Positions 42,724 through 49,934 of a DNA stretch of 64,000 nt are shown here, one piece after another. The notes beneath the pieces are model-generated. The model was not told the origin of the DNA. It worked only from the letters and a program-made list of their open reading frames with translations, and made no database searches. Positions within the stretch are counted from its first letter, which is position 1; every line of letters starts with the position of its first letter. The position numbers and the translations under genes are program-made. Source of the DNA: Amycolatopsis orientalis DSM 40040 = KCTC 9412 (GTDB lineage Bacteria > Actinomycetota > Actinomycetes > Mycobacteriales > Pseudonocardiaceae). Location: the NCBI RefSeq assembly GCF_000478275.1, contig NZ_ASJB01000080.1, positions 480,995-544,994 on the forward strand. Direction: 5' to 3'.

Positions 42724-43823
42724 CAGAAGTCCTTCCCCTGGCGGGATTCGTCATCGGTATCACGGCGGCGCGGCGAGCTGACGAGCTCGGCGCGCTGTTC
42801 GTGCGTAAAGGCGCGACCGTGCGGTACGGCCCGGCGATCCGGATCGTGCCGCTTTCCGACGACACCGAACTGCGGTCGGCGACGATGCGGCTGCTGGAGG
42901 ACCGGGTCGACGCGGTCGTCGCGACGACCGGGATCGGCTTCCGCGGCTGGATCGAGGCGGCCGAGGGCTGGGGACTGGGGGAGGAACTGCTGGCCCGGCT
43001 GGGGAAGTCCGCGCTGCTCGCGCGTGGCCCGAAGGCCAAGGGCGCGATCCGCGCGGCCGGGCTTTCGGAGGACTACTCACCGGCCTCGGAGAGCAACGCC
43101 GAGGTGTTGCAGCATCTCCTGGAGTCCGGTGTGGACGGTCAGCGGGTCGCGGTGCAGCTGCACGGCGAGCCGCTTCCGTACTTTGTGGACAGTCTGCGGG
43201 ACGCGGGTGCCGAGGTGATCGAGGTGCCGGTGTACCGCTGGGTCGGGCCCACCGACCCCGGGCCGCTCGACCGGCTGCTGGACGCGGTGCTCGACGGTTC
43301 GGTGGACGCGTTGCCGTTCACCAGCGCACCGGCCGTCGCGTCGATGCTGGCGGTGGCGAAGCGGACAGGACGGCTGTCGGGAATCGTCAAGGCGCTGGAA
43401 AAACGGGTCCTGGTGGCCTGTGTCGGGCCGATCACCGCGGGGCCGCTGGCCGCGCTCGGGATCCCGACGGTGCAGCCCGCGCGGTCACGGATCGGGGCTC
43501 TCGCGCGGACCGTGTCCGACGCGCTCGAAGCCCGCTCGCCGCGGCTCACCGCGGGCGGGCGGAGTATCGAACTGCGGGGGCAGGCGGCGCTGGTGGACGG
43601 GCAGTGGTGCGACATCGCGCCCGCGCCGATGGCGCTGCTGCGGGCGCTGGCGGAGTCGCCGGGACGGGTGTTCTCGCGGCGGGAGCTGATCTCCGCGTTG
43701 CCCGACGGCGGCGAGGAACACGCCGTCGAGACCGCCATCGGGCGCCTGCGGAACGCCCTGGGCTCCCCGAAGGTGGTCCAAACGGTGGTGAAACGGGGCT
43801 ACCGGCTGGCCGTCGACCCGTAA
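42720..43823 (+). CDS. hemD: Uroporphyrinogen-III synthase with C-terminal winged helix
   Basis: A 367-residue two-domain protein. Residues 1-260 are a HemD-type uroporphyrinogen-III synthase (FVIGITAARRADELGALF, LPFTSAPAVASML), which cyclises hydroxymethylbilane. Residues about 275-367 form an OmpR/PhoB-like winged helix (APAPMALLRALAESPG, VETAIGRLRNALG, VVKRGYRLAV). The fusion could be regulatory or only structural. It overlaps nirD by 4 bp, so siroheme precursor supply is tied to nitrite reductase synthesis. A second HemD without the winged helix lies 2.6 kb away. Confidence 0.9.
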   Translation: MTEVLPLAGFVIGITAARRADELGALFVRKGATVRYGPAIRIVPLSDDTELRSATMRLLEDRVDAVVATTGIGFRGWIEAAEGWGLGEELLARLGKSALLARGPKAKGAIRAAGLSEDYSPASESNAEVLQHLLESGVDGQRVAVQLHGEPLPYFVDSLRDAGAEVIEVPVYRWVGPTDPGPLDRLLDAVLDGSVDALPFTSAPAVASMLAVAKRTGRLSGIVKALEKRVLVACVGPITAGPLAALGIPTVQPARSRIGALARTVSDALEARSPRLTAGGRSIELRGQAALVDGQWCDIAPAPMALLRALAESPGRVFSRRELISALPDGGEEHAVETAIGRLRNALGSPKVVQTVVKRGYRLAVDP

Positions 43824-43825
43824 TA

Positions 43826-43893
43826 CCCGCATTTCGTCCTCTGGATGCGGTACTTGCGCGTGCAACCACCGCATCCAGAGGACGAAATGCGGG
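43826..43893. terminator. Family D palindrome
   Basis: CCCGCATTTCGTCCTCTGGA starts the left arm, and the right arm is its exact complement. The inner stem is TTGC/GCAA around GCGT. The outer base pair G-C/A-T differs from other D copies on both sides. It ends the nas operon and faces a convergent gene. Confidence 0.7.
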
Positions 43894-43907
43894 CGGTGGG
43901 AAGGGCG

Positions 43908-45026
43908 TCAGGCGAAGGTGACGCGGTGGTCGGGGAAGTCGCGGGCGGCGGCGACCCGGGCCGCCTCCTCCTCGGCCGCCTTCCGCACGGCCGGACGGAG
44001 GGAGCCGAACGGGGTGACGGTGAAGTCGAGCCGTTTCCGCCCGCTCGCCTTGGCCCGCCAGATCCCCGCGATCTCGCCGTCCGCCAGCAAAGCGCCGGGA
44101 TTGCCGAGGATCTTCCAGACCTCCTTCTGCCGGGCCTTGTCCGGCACCAGCACGGCGCGGTCCCGCGCCTGCACGAACGGGTCCAGCGGCGGCAGCAGCC
44201 GGACCACGTCCGGCTCCGGCGGGTTCTCCAGCGACGGCAGGCGGTCTTCCGGCAGGAACGCCTTCTTGCCGTCGACCCGGACCTCGACCAGGTCGCCGGG
44301 CCACATCGCGTCGACTCCGGCGCGCGTCGTCCCGACGTAGGCGGCGGCGTCACCGGGAGCGGCGGGGCCGTTGATCCGCAGGTAGCCCTCGACCACTCGC
44401 GTCGCCGCCTTGACGTCGGGAGCGGTCTTCAGGCGGCCACGCTTTTCCAACGGGGCCAGCGTCGCCGGGGTCGCACCCGGTTCCAGCCGGACCCCGGCGT
44501 GGATCGTCGCGACCCGCATCAGCTGCTCGTAGATGTGCACGACACCGCAACCGCGGCACGCGTACGACAGGCCGCCGGGGATCAGTTTCGTGACCGCGCC
44601 GCTCACCGCGCCCTTGGTCAGCACCCCGGTGACGACCTCGCGGATCGCCTTCGCGGCGGTGAACAGCGCGTCCGTCGCGGACATCCCCGCGGCCTCGACC
44701 TGCTTGCGCTGCCACAGGATCCGGGCCATCGCATCCTGTTCGCCGAGCGGCACGAGAGCGGCCCGGACGGCGTCGATTTCCGCGCGGCGATGGAAATGCG
44801 GCGCGCCGCGATGCGTCCAGGCGAGGACGAACCGCCCGTCTTCCCAGACGTCCGGCCGGACCTCGCCGTCGAGACGGGCGGCGAGGCCCAGCAGGGCCGT
44901 GTCCCGCACGGAATCCTGCAGTCCGAGGTCGAACACGGCCGCCGCGACCGGGTCCGTCACTTCGCGATGCAGTCCGTGCGCCGCGATCCGGTACGCGAGC
45001 ACCTGCTCACGGTCGACCTCGAGCAC
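43908..45026 (-). CDS. Winged-helix DNA-binding (HTH_42/AlkZ-like) protein
   Basis: A 372-residue protein of the YcaQ/AlkZ-like family, where members are DNA glycosylases or DNA-binding proteins. LGLQDSVRDTALLGLAARL (about 34-52) aligns with the catalytic region that in glycosylases reads GLQAQD; here the second catalytic Gln/Asp position is Ser, so glycosylase activity may be lost or altered. A C-terminal basic region (WRAKASGRKRLDFTV) and PPLDPFVQARDRAVLVP are typical. It may still bind damaged DNA. Confidence 0.78.
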   Translation of the reverse strand: MLEVDREQVLAYRIAAHGLHREVTDPVAAAVFDLGLQDSVRDTALLGLAARLDGEVRPDVWEDGRFVLAWTHRGAPHFHRRAEIDAVRAALVPLGEQDAMARILWQRKQVEAAGMSATDALFTAAKAIREVVTGVLTKGAVSGAVTKLIPGGLSYACRGCGVVHIYEQLMRVATIHAGVRLEPGATPATLAPLEKRGRLKTAPDVKAATRVVEGYLRINGPAAPGDAAAYVGTTRAGVDAMWPGDLVEVRVDGKKAFLPEDRLPSLENPPEPDVVRLLPPLDPFVQARDRAVLVPDKARQKEVWKILGNPGALLADGEIAGIWRAKASGRKRLDFTVTPFGSLRPAVRKAAEEEAARVAAARDFPDHRVTFA

Positions 45027-45034
45027 CTGTCCTC

Positions 45035-45430
45035 CTAAAGCGAGTAGTCGAACGTGTAGGACATCGTCGGCTCACCGAGGACGCCCGTGGCGGTACCGGT
45101 GCCGGTGATCCCGGCGAGTTCACCCGTTCCGGAGCCCTCGACCACCGAGAACGTCGACGAGATGCCCTTCGTGTCGAAACCGGTGTCGTGCTTGATCACG
45201 AAGCTGCCTTTACGTCCGTCCACGCTGCCCTCGACGCGTTCGAAGCCCGGCGCTGTCGTCCCGTCGCCGTCGTAGCCCTCACCCGCGTAGTACAGCAGGT
45301 AGTCGACGATCGACTCGCCTTCGATCAGCCCGCTGTAGGCGAGCGTGGCGTGCGCGTAGGCGACGCGCGGCCCGCCGTCGGTGCCGCTGACGATGTTCTC
45401 TTCCCAGTTCTTCATGGCGAACGTGTTCAT
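45035..45430 (-). CDS. DUF3224-family protein
   Basis: A 131-residue beta-barrel-type protein (allene-oxide-cyclase-like fold). VAYAHATLAYSGLIEGESIV and FVIKHDTGFDTKGISSTFSV are the typical segments, followed by GELAGITGTGTATGV. The start is ATG 45430, with CAGGGTGAG upstream. It follows the operator palindromes of the divergent WYL regulator, so it may be the target gene of that regulator. Function unknown. Confidence 0.85.
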   Translation of the reverse strand: MNTFAMKNWEENIVSGTDGGPRVAYAHATLAYSGLIEGESIVDYLLYYAGEGYDGDGTTAPGFERVEGSVDGRKGSFVIKHDTGFDTKGISSTFSVVEGSGTGELAGITGTGTATGVLGEPTMSYTFDYSL

Positions 45431-45440
45431 GGGACTCACC

Positions 45441-45470
45441 CTGACAGTCATACCTGTCAGAACCTGTCAG
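45441..45470. promoter_or_regulatory. Operator repeats for WYL regulator
   Basis: CTGACAG-n6-CTGTCAG (45441-45460) is a perfect inverted repeat, and a third CTGTCAG follows at 45464, exactly 10 bp after the second. They lie between divergent DUF3224 and WYL genes, suggesting cooperative binding on one DNA face. Confidence 0.55.
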
Positions 45471-45479
45471 GTTTTCGGG

Positions 45480-45492
45480 GATACTGGATCCA
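45480..45492 (+). promoter_or_regulatory. -10 box for leaderless WYL gene
   Basis: GATACT at 45480-45485 ends 6 nt before the ATG at 45492; no ribosome site is present. Confidence 0.35.
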
Positions 45493-46460
45493 TGCGCGCG
45501 AGCAGACTCCTGTCGGTCCTCCTCCTGCTGCAGAACCGCGGCCGGATGACGGCCGAGGAGCTGGCGGCCGAGCTGGAGGTGTCGGTCCGGACGGTCTACC
45601 GCGATGTCGAGGCGCTGTCCGCGGCCGGCGTGCCGGTGTACGCCGATCGCGGCCGTGCGGGTGGGTACCAGCTGGTCGACGGCTATCGGACGCGGCTGAC
45701 CGGGCTGACCGAAGAGGAGGCGCAATCGCTTTCGCTGGCCGGGCTGCCGGGCGCGGCCGCCGAACTCGGACTGGGCACCGTCCTCGCCGCCGCGCAGCTC
45801 AAACTGCACGCGGCCATGCCCGCGGAGCTGCGCACCGGGGCGAGCAAGGTGTCCGAACGCTTCTATCTCGACGTCCCGGGCTGGCACCGCGGGATAGAGA
45901 GCCTGCCGCGGCTGTCCGAACTGGCCGACGCGGTGTGGCACACCCGGCGGATCAAGGTGCGCTACGAACGGTGGGGACAGCGGAAGGTCGACCGCGTGCT
46001 CGATCCGCTGGGCCTGATCCTCAAGGCGGGGAACTGGTATCTCGCGGCGCGGTGCGAGGGGAACGACCGGACCTACCGGGTCTCCCGCATCGAAGAACTC
46101 GAGGATCTCGGCGAGACCTTCGAGCGGCCGTCCGGTTTCGACCTCGTGCGCTACTGGCGGGAGTGGTCGGAACAGTTCGAAAAGCGGATGTACCCGCGGG
46201 TGGCGGTGGTCCGCCTGAACGAGCGGGCCCGCATACTGGTGCCGTTCTATCTGGGCGCGGTCGGCGCGCGGGCGCTGCGGGAAGCGGACGCCGAGCCGGA
46301 CGAGGACGGCTGGCTGACGATGGACCTGCCCGTCGAGCCGGGAGAACCGGCCGTCGGTGAGCTGCTGCGCTTCGGCGGGAACCTCGAAGTGCTCGAACCG
46401 CCGGAGCTGCGCGAGCGGCTGGCGGAGGAGATCAGGAAGATGGGCGCGCGTTATGGCTGA
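45492..46460 (+). CDS. YafY/WYL-domain transcriptional regulator
   Basis: A 322-residue regulator. N-terminal winged helix (LLLLQNRGRMTAEELAAELE, VRTVYRDVEALSAAG) of the DeoR type is followed by a WYL ligand domain (VDRVLDPLGLILKAGNWYLA) and a C-terminal WCX extension. WYL proteins sense nucleotides or nucleic acids. It starts at ATG 45492. The second HemD gene overlaps its end (ATGGCTGA), which ties regulation to that gene. Confidence 0.9.
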   Translation: MRASRLLSVLLLLQNRGRMTAEELAAELEVSVRTVYRDVEALSAAGVPVYADRGRAGGYQLVDGYRTRLTGLTEEEAQSLSLAGLPGAAAELGLGTVLAAAQLKLHAAMPAELRTGASKVSERFYLDVPGWHRGIESLPRLSELADAVWHTRRIKVRYERWGQRKVDRVLDPLGLILKAGNWYLAARCEGNDRTYRVSRIEELEDLGETFERPSGFDLVRYWREWSEQFEKRMYPRVAVVRLNERARILVPFYLGAVGARALREADAEPDEDGWLTMDLPVEPGEPAVGELLRFGGNLEVLEPPELRERLAEEIRKMGARYG

Positions 46461-47253
46461 CCTGGACGGCATCACGATCGGGATCACCGCGGAACGGCGG
46501 GCCGACGACTTCGTCGCGGCACTGGAACGGCACGGCGCGACGGTGCTGCACGCGCCCACCATCCGCATCGTCCCGCTGCCGGACGACACCGAACTGCGCG
46601 CGGCGACGGACACCGTACTGGCCGCCCCCGTCGATTTCACCGCGGTCACCACCGGTGCGGGGTTCCGCGGCTGGCTTTCCGCCGCCGAAGGCTGGGGCCT
46701 GCGCGAACCGTTGCTGGAACGGCTGGCGGCGTCACGGATCTTCGTGCGCGGGCCCAAAGCGGCCGGTGCGGTGCGCGGTGAGGGCCTCCGCGAGGAATTC
46801 TCCGCGCCGGAGGAGAGCAACGCCGAACTGTTCGAGGGCCTGCGCGACGCCGGGGTGGGCGGGGCGCGGGTCGCCGTCCAGCTGCACGGCACCCTGCTGC
46901 CCGAACTCACCGGGCTGCTGCGGGAATCCGGCGCGAACGTCGTCCAGGCGCAGCCGTACCGCTGGCTTTCGCCGTCGGACGTCGAACCTGTGCACGCTCT
47001 CGTCGAAAGTGTGATCGCCGGGCGGGTGACCGCGCTGGCGTTCACGTCCGCGCCCGCGGCGACGAATCTGCTCACCCTCGCGGGCGCGCGGCGCGAAGAA
47101 CTCCTTGCCGCACTGCGAGGTCCGGTGTTGTGCGCCTGCGTCGGACCGGTGACCGCCGCGCCGCTGGAAGCCGCCGGCGTCCCGACCGTCCAGCCGGAAC
47201 GGCAACGACTCGGCGCCCTGGTGAAACTGCTCGTGGCCGAACTGGGCTCGTGA
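46453..47253 (+). CDS. hemD: Uroporphyrinogen-III synthase paralogue without winged helix
   Basis: A 266-residue HemD-type enzyme. It shares long stretches with the first HemD: ITAERRADDFVAALERHGAT, IRIVPLPDDTELR, GFRGWLSAAEGWGL and ESNAE. It lacks the C-terminal winged helix. Its ATG lies inside the end of the WYL regulator gene, so it is coupled with it. Together with the first copy it suggests a duplication. It may supply tetrapyrrole under other conditions. The stop codon is part of a family C palindrome. Confidence 0.88.
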   Translation: MADLDGITIGITAERRADDFVAALERHGATVLHAPTIRIVPLPDDTELRAATDTVLAAPVDFTAVTTGAGFRGWLSAAEGWGLREPLLERLAASRIFVRGPKAAGAVRGEGLREEFSAPEESNAELFEGLRDAGVGGARVAVQLHGTLLPELTGLLRESGANVVQAQPYRWLSPSDVEPVHALVESVIAGRVTALAFTSAPAATNLLTLAGARREELLAALRGPVLCACVGPVTAAPLEAAGVPTVQPERQRLGALVKLLVAELGS

Positions 47254-47292
47254 GTGGTAATGACGGTTAGAACCGTCATTACCACTCACGAG
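47247..47292. terminator. Family C palindrome overlapping hemD stop
   Basis: The palindrome begins CTCGTGAGTGGTAATGACGG, and the TGA stop of hemD (47251-47253) lies within its first bases. It separates the gene from the sensor kinase on the same strand. Confidence 0.65.
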
Positions 47293-47371
47293 GCAGTGCG
47301 CATTCGGCCGTCTTGACGGGGGTGGTCTCCTTTGCCAGGCTCGACATACCGGACGCACGGGAGGGCGGCGG

Positions 47372-48661
47372 ATGTCCGAGTCGCAATCGGTCACCTTCGT
47401 GCGCGCGATGTTGCGAAAGGGATCTTCGGTACTGGGCGCCGCCCCGGCCGATGAAGCCCCCGACCCCGATTCCGTTCCCGACTGGCGCTATCGCGAAGAC
47501 GCGGGCGATTCGCTGCTGATGCGCGCGATCCGCTATTCCGCGCTCGGCCCGATCTTCTACCGCGTCGCCGCTTTTCCCAAGGTATACCTCGGTTTCCTGG
47601 TCGCGAACGGGTCGGCCGGGATCGTCCCGGTGCTGGGCACGACGATCTTGGCGGTGCTGCTGAACGTCTTCGCCGTCTGGTGGGTGGTGCGGGGCCGCGG
47701 TGTGCGGGCGAAGGCGTCCGGACGGCTGATGTACGCCGATCTCGCCGTCGGCGTGGTGCTCGCGACGTTCGTGGCCGCGACGGCGCCCGCCGGGATCCAG
47801 CCGTTCGCGATCGACGTCGCATGGACGTGGCTGGTCGGGACGGTGGCGTTGTGGACGCTGGCGTTCGGGTTGCCCGCCGCTTTCCTGGTGGTGCTCGGGG
47901 CCTTGCCGTTCCGCCTGTTCCTGACCTGGATCGGCGGGCTCCCGTTCGACGACCCGCTCGCGGTGAGCCGTTCGGTGGGCTGCATGGTCGCGCTCCTCGT
48001 GGCGATGGTGACCACGGCGGGGATCCTGATCCTGCTCGGCGTCGGGACGCGTTTCGCGCTCGGGATCGGGATGCGCCGCGGGCAGCGCGCCGAGCGGTTG
48101 CGGACTCAGCGGGTCATGCACGACAGCGTCTTGCAGACCCTCGAAGCGATGGGACTGGAAGCTCCGGACGACGATTCCGCGGCGTCGCAACGGCTCGCGG
48201 AGATGCGCGCGACCGCGCGGGCGCAGGCCGCCGAGCTGCGGCGCGAACTGTCCGGTCCGGAAGCGCCCTCGGCCCGCGGGCTCGCCGCGGATCTCGCCGA
48301 GGTCGCCACGGAGATGGCGCGTGACGGCCTCCGCACCCAGCTCGTCGCGGCGGAGACCGAAGAGGACTACCGCCTCTCGCACGCGCGCAGGACCGCCATC
48401 CGTGACGCCGTACGCGAAGCACTCCGGAACACCGTGAAGCACGCCGGGACGAAACAGGTCGTGCTTCGCGTCGAGGAGCGCGAAGGCGGCATCGCGGTCA
48501 TCGCGCGGGATCAGGGGGCCGGCTTCAGCATGCTGGACCGGCCGCCGGGCTTCGGGATCAGCCAGTCGATCATGGCGCGGCTGGCGGAGGTCGGTGGGCG
48601 GGGGACCATCGATTCGCATCCGGGGCGCGGGACCCGGGTGACGCTCTGGGTGCCGCACTGA
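47372..48661 (+). CDS. DesK/NarL-type sensor histidine kinase
   Basis: A 429-residue membrane kinase. Four to five helices (about 75-225) are followed by a HisKA_3 dimer domain with RVMHDSVLQTLEAMGLE (phospho-His in MHDS) and a HATPase_c domain (EALRNTVKHAG, IARDQGAGF, GFGISQSI). No response-regulator gene is next to it in this window, so it is an orphan. It may sense the cell envelope or a small molecule. ATG 47372 follows GGGAGGGCGGCGG. Confidence 0.88.
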   Translation: MSESQSVTFVRAMLRKGSSVLGAAPADEAPDPDSVPDWRYREDAGDSLLMRAIRYSALGPIFYRVAAFPKVYLGFLVANGSAGIVPVLGTTILAVLLNVFAVWWVVRGRGVRAKASGRLMYADLAVGVVLATFVAATAPAGIQPFAIDVAWTWLVGTVALWTLAFGLPAAFLVVLGALPFRLFLTWIGGLPFDDPLAVSRSVGCMVALLVAMVTTAGILILLGVGTRFALGIGMRRGQRAERLRTQRVMHDSVLQTLEAMGLEAPDDDSAASQRLAEMRATARAQAAELRRELSGPEAPSARGLAADLAEVATEMARDGLRTQLVAAETEEDYRLSHARRTAIRDAVREALRNTVKHAGTKQVVLRVEEREGGIAVIARDQGAGFSMLDRPPGFGISQSIMARLAEVGGRGTIDSHPGRGTRVTLWVPH

Positions 48662-48665
48662 CCGT

Positions 48666-48711
48666 CTCGTGAGTGGTAATGACGGTTCTAACCGTCATTA
48701 CCACTCACGAG
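48666..48711. terminator. Family C palindrome
   Basis: Identical in its arms to the copy at 7854, starting CTCGTGAGTGGTAATGACGG with a 2-bp centre. It separates the convergent kinase and siderophore-interacting genes by 54 bp. Confidence 0.7.
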
Positions 48712-48714
48712 GGT

Positions 48715-49542
48715 TCAGTCGTCTTCGGAAGGGACCTCGCCGTTTTCGATCTGCCGCATGGCCTCACGCCCGGCTGCCTCTTCGCTCAGCCCCTGCCGCC
48801 AGTACCCGGTGAAACAGATCGCCCGCTTGTCGATCCCGCGCTCCCGCACGAGATGCCGCCGCGTCAGCTTCACCATGTTCGCCTCGCCGGAAATCCACGC
48901 GTACGGCGTCCCGCCCGGCAGCTCCGCCTTCCGCACCGCGTCGAGCACGGCCTCGCCGACAGGACCAGAGCCGCGCACCACCCAGTGCAGCTCCACCGCC
49001 CCCTGGGTTTCGAAGACCTGCCTGTCCTCGCGGTCCCCGATCTCGACGTAGACCACCGCCCTGGTCCCGGCGGGCAGCGCCTCGACGATCGCGCCGATCG
49101 CCGGGATCGCGGTCTCGTCGCCGATCAGCAGTTGCCAGTTGGTGCCCTCGGGTACGGCGTAGAGGCCGTGCGGGCCCAGGAACGCGACCTTGTCACCCTC
49201 CGAAGCGCGTGAAGCCCAGGCCGAAGCGGGGCCTTCGTCGCCGTGCAGGACGAAGTCGATGTCGATCTCCTGCACCGACGGCCGCAGCGCGCGCACCGTG
49301 TAGGTGCGCATCGACGGACGGATGTCGTCGGGCATCGCGAGATAGGTCCGGTACCAGGACAGCACCTCGTCGCCGCTCAGCGGCGCGGGCAGCACGGGCT
49401 CGGCCTGGCCGGGCTGCGGGAAGAACACCTTCAGGTACTGATCGGGTGCCTGGTCCACCAGCGACGCCCCCGAGAAGGTCACCCTGCTCATATGCGGGGT
49501 GAGCCGCCGGACCCCGGCCACCTTCGCCTCGATGTAACTCAT
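48715..49542 (-). CDS. Siderophore-interacting protein (ViuB-like ferric reductase)
   Basis: A 275-residue flavoprotein. The N-terminal FAD-binding barrel has MRTYTVRALR (R-x-Y-T), and WQLLIGDETAIPAIGAIVEAL and AWISGEANMVKLTRRHLV are the NAD(P)H-binding SIP motifs. It frees iron from ferric siderophores by reduction with NAD(P)H. A 19-bp iron box covers the start codon, so it should be repressed by IdeR/DmdR at high iron. Confidence 0.93.
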   Translation of the reverse strand: MSYIEAKVAGVRRLTPHMSRVTFSGASLVDQAPDQYLKVFFPQPGQAEPVLPAPLSGDEVLSWYRTYLAMPDDIRPSMRTYTVRALRPSVQEIDIDFVLHGDEGPASAWASRASEGDKVAFLGPHGLYAVPEGTNWQLLIGDETAIPAIGAIVEALPAGTRAVVYVEIGDREDRQVFETQGAVELHWVVRGSGPVGEAVLDAVRKAELPGGTPYAWISGEANMVKLTRRHLVRERGIDKRAICFTGYWRQGLSEEAAGREAMRQIENGEVPSEDD

Positions 49543-49560
49543 TAGGCGAGGCTAACCTAA
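49542..49560. promoter_or_regulatory. IdeR/DmdR iron box
   Basis: TTAGGCGAGGCTAACCTAA matches the consensus TTAGGTTAGGCTAACCTAA at 17 of 19 positions. It runs from the last base of the start codon complement into the end of the ATL gene, so it overlaps coding sequence on both sides. Confidence 0.7.
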
Positions 49561-49880
49561 AAGAGCGCGCCGGGGCCAGCGTCGTCGTCCGTATCACGCC
49601 GCCACCGGTATTTCCGCAGGTCGACGCGCTGGCCATCGGCGAGGACACCCTCCGTGCGCAGCCGTTCCAGCTGTTCGTGCACCAGATGCGGCGCCGGTGT
49701 CCCGTCGGCGCGCAGAATGCGGTGCCAGGGCAGGTCGTGGCCGTCCTCACCGAGGATCCGCCCGACCAGCCGCGGTGACGGAGCCCCCGAAACCGACGCT
49801 ATATCCCCATAAGTCGCGACCGAGCCGGCGGGCACGCTCGCGATGACCTCGCGCACCCGCTCGTGCAGTTCGTCATCCAT
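49557..49880 (-). CDS. Alkyltransferase-like protein (ATL), MGMT family
   Basis: A 107-residue member of the MGMT/Ogt fold family. The alkyl-acceptor motif PCHR is PWHR here (LPWHRILRADG), so the Cys is replaced by Trp, as in ATL proteins that flag O6-alkylguanine for nucleotide-excision repair rather than repairing it. The N-terminal VATYGDIASVSGAPSPRLVG is the DNA-binding helix-turn-helix. Its position beside adnA matches mycobacterial Rv3204 (recalled). Confidence 0.9.
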   Translation of the reverse strand: MDDELHERVREVIASVPAGSVATYGDIASVSGAPSPRLVGRILGEDGHDLPWHRILRADGTPAPHLVHEQLERLRTEGVLADGQRVDLRKYRWRRDTDDDAGPGALF

Positions 49881-49934
49881 GGGACCACTTTGCCGTGCCG
49901 CTGCGAGGTTGTGTCGGCGGGGCGTGGTTCCATC

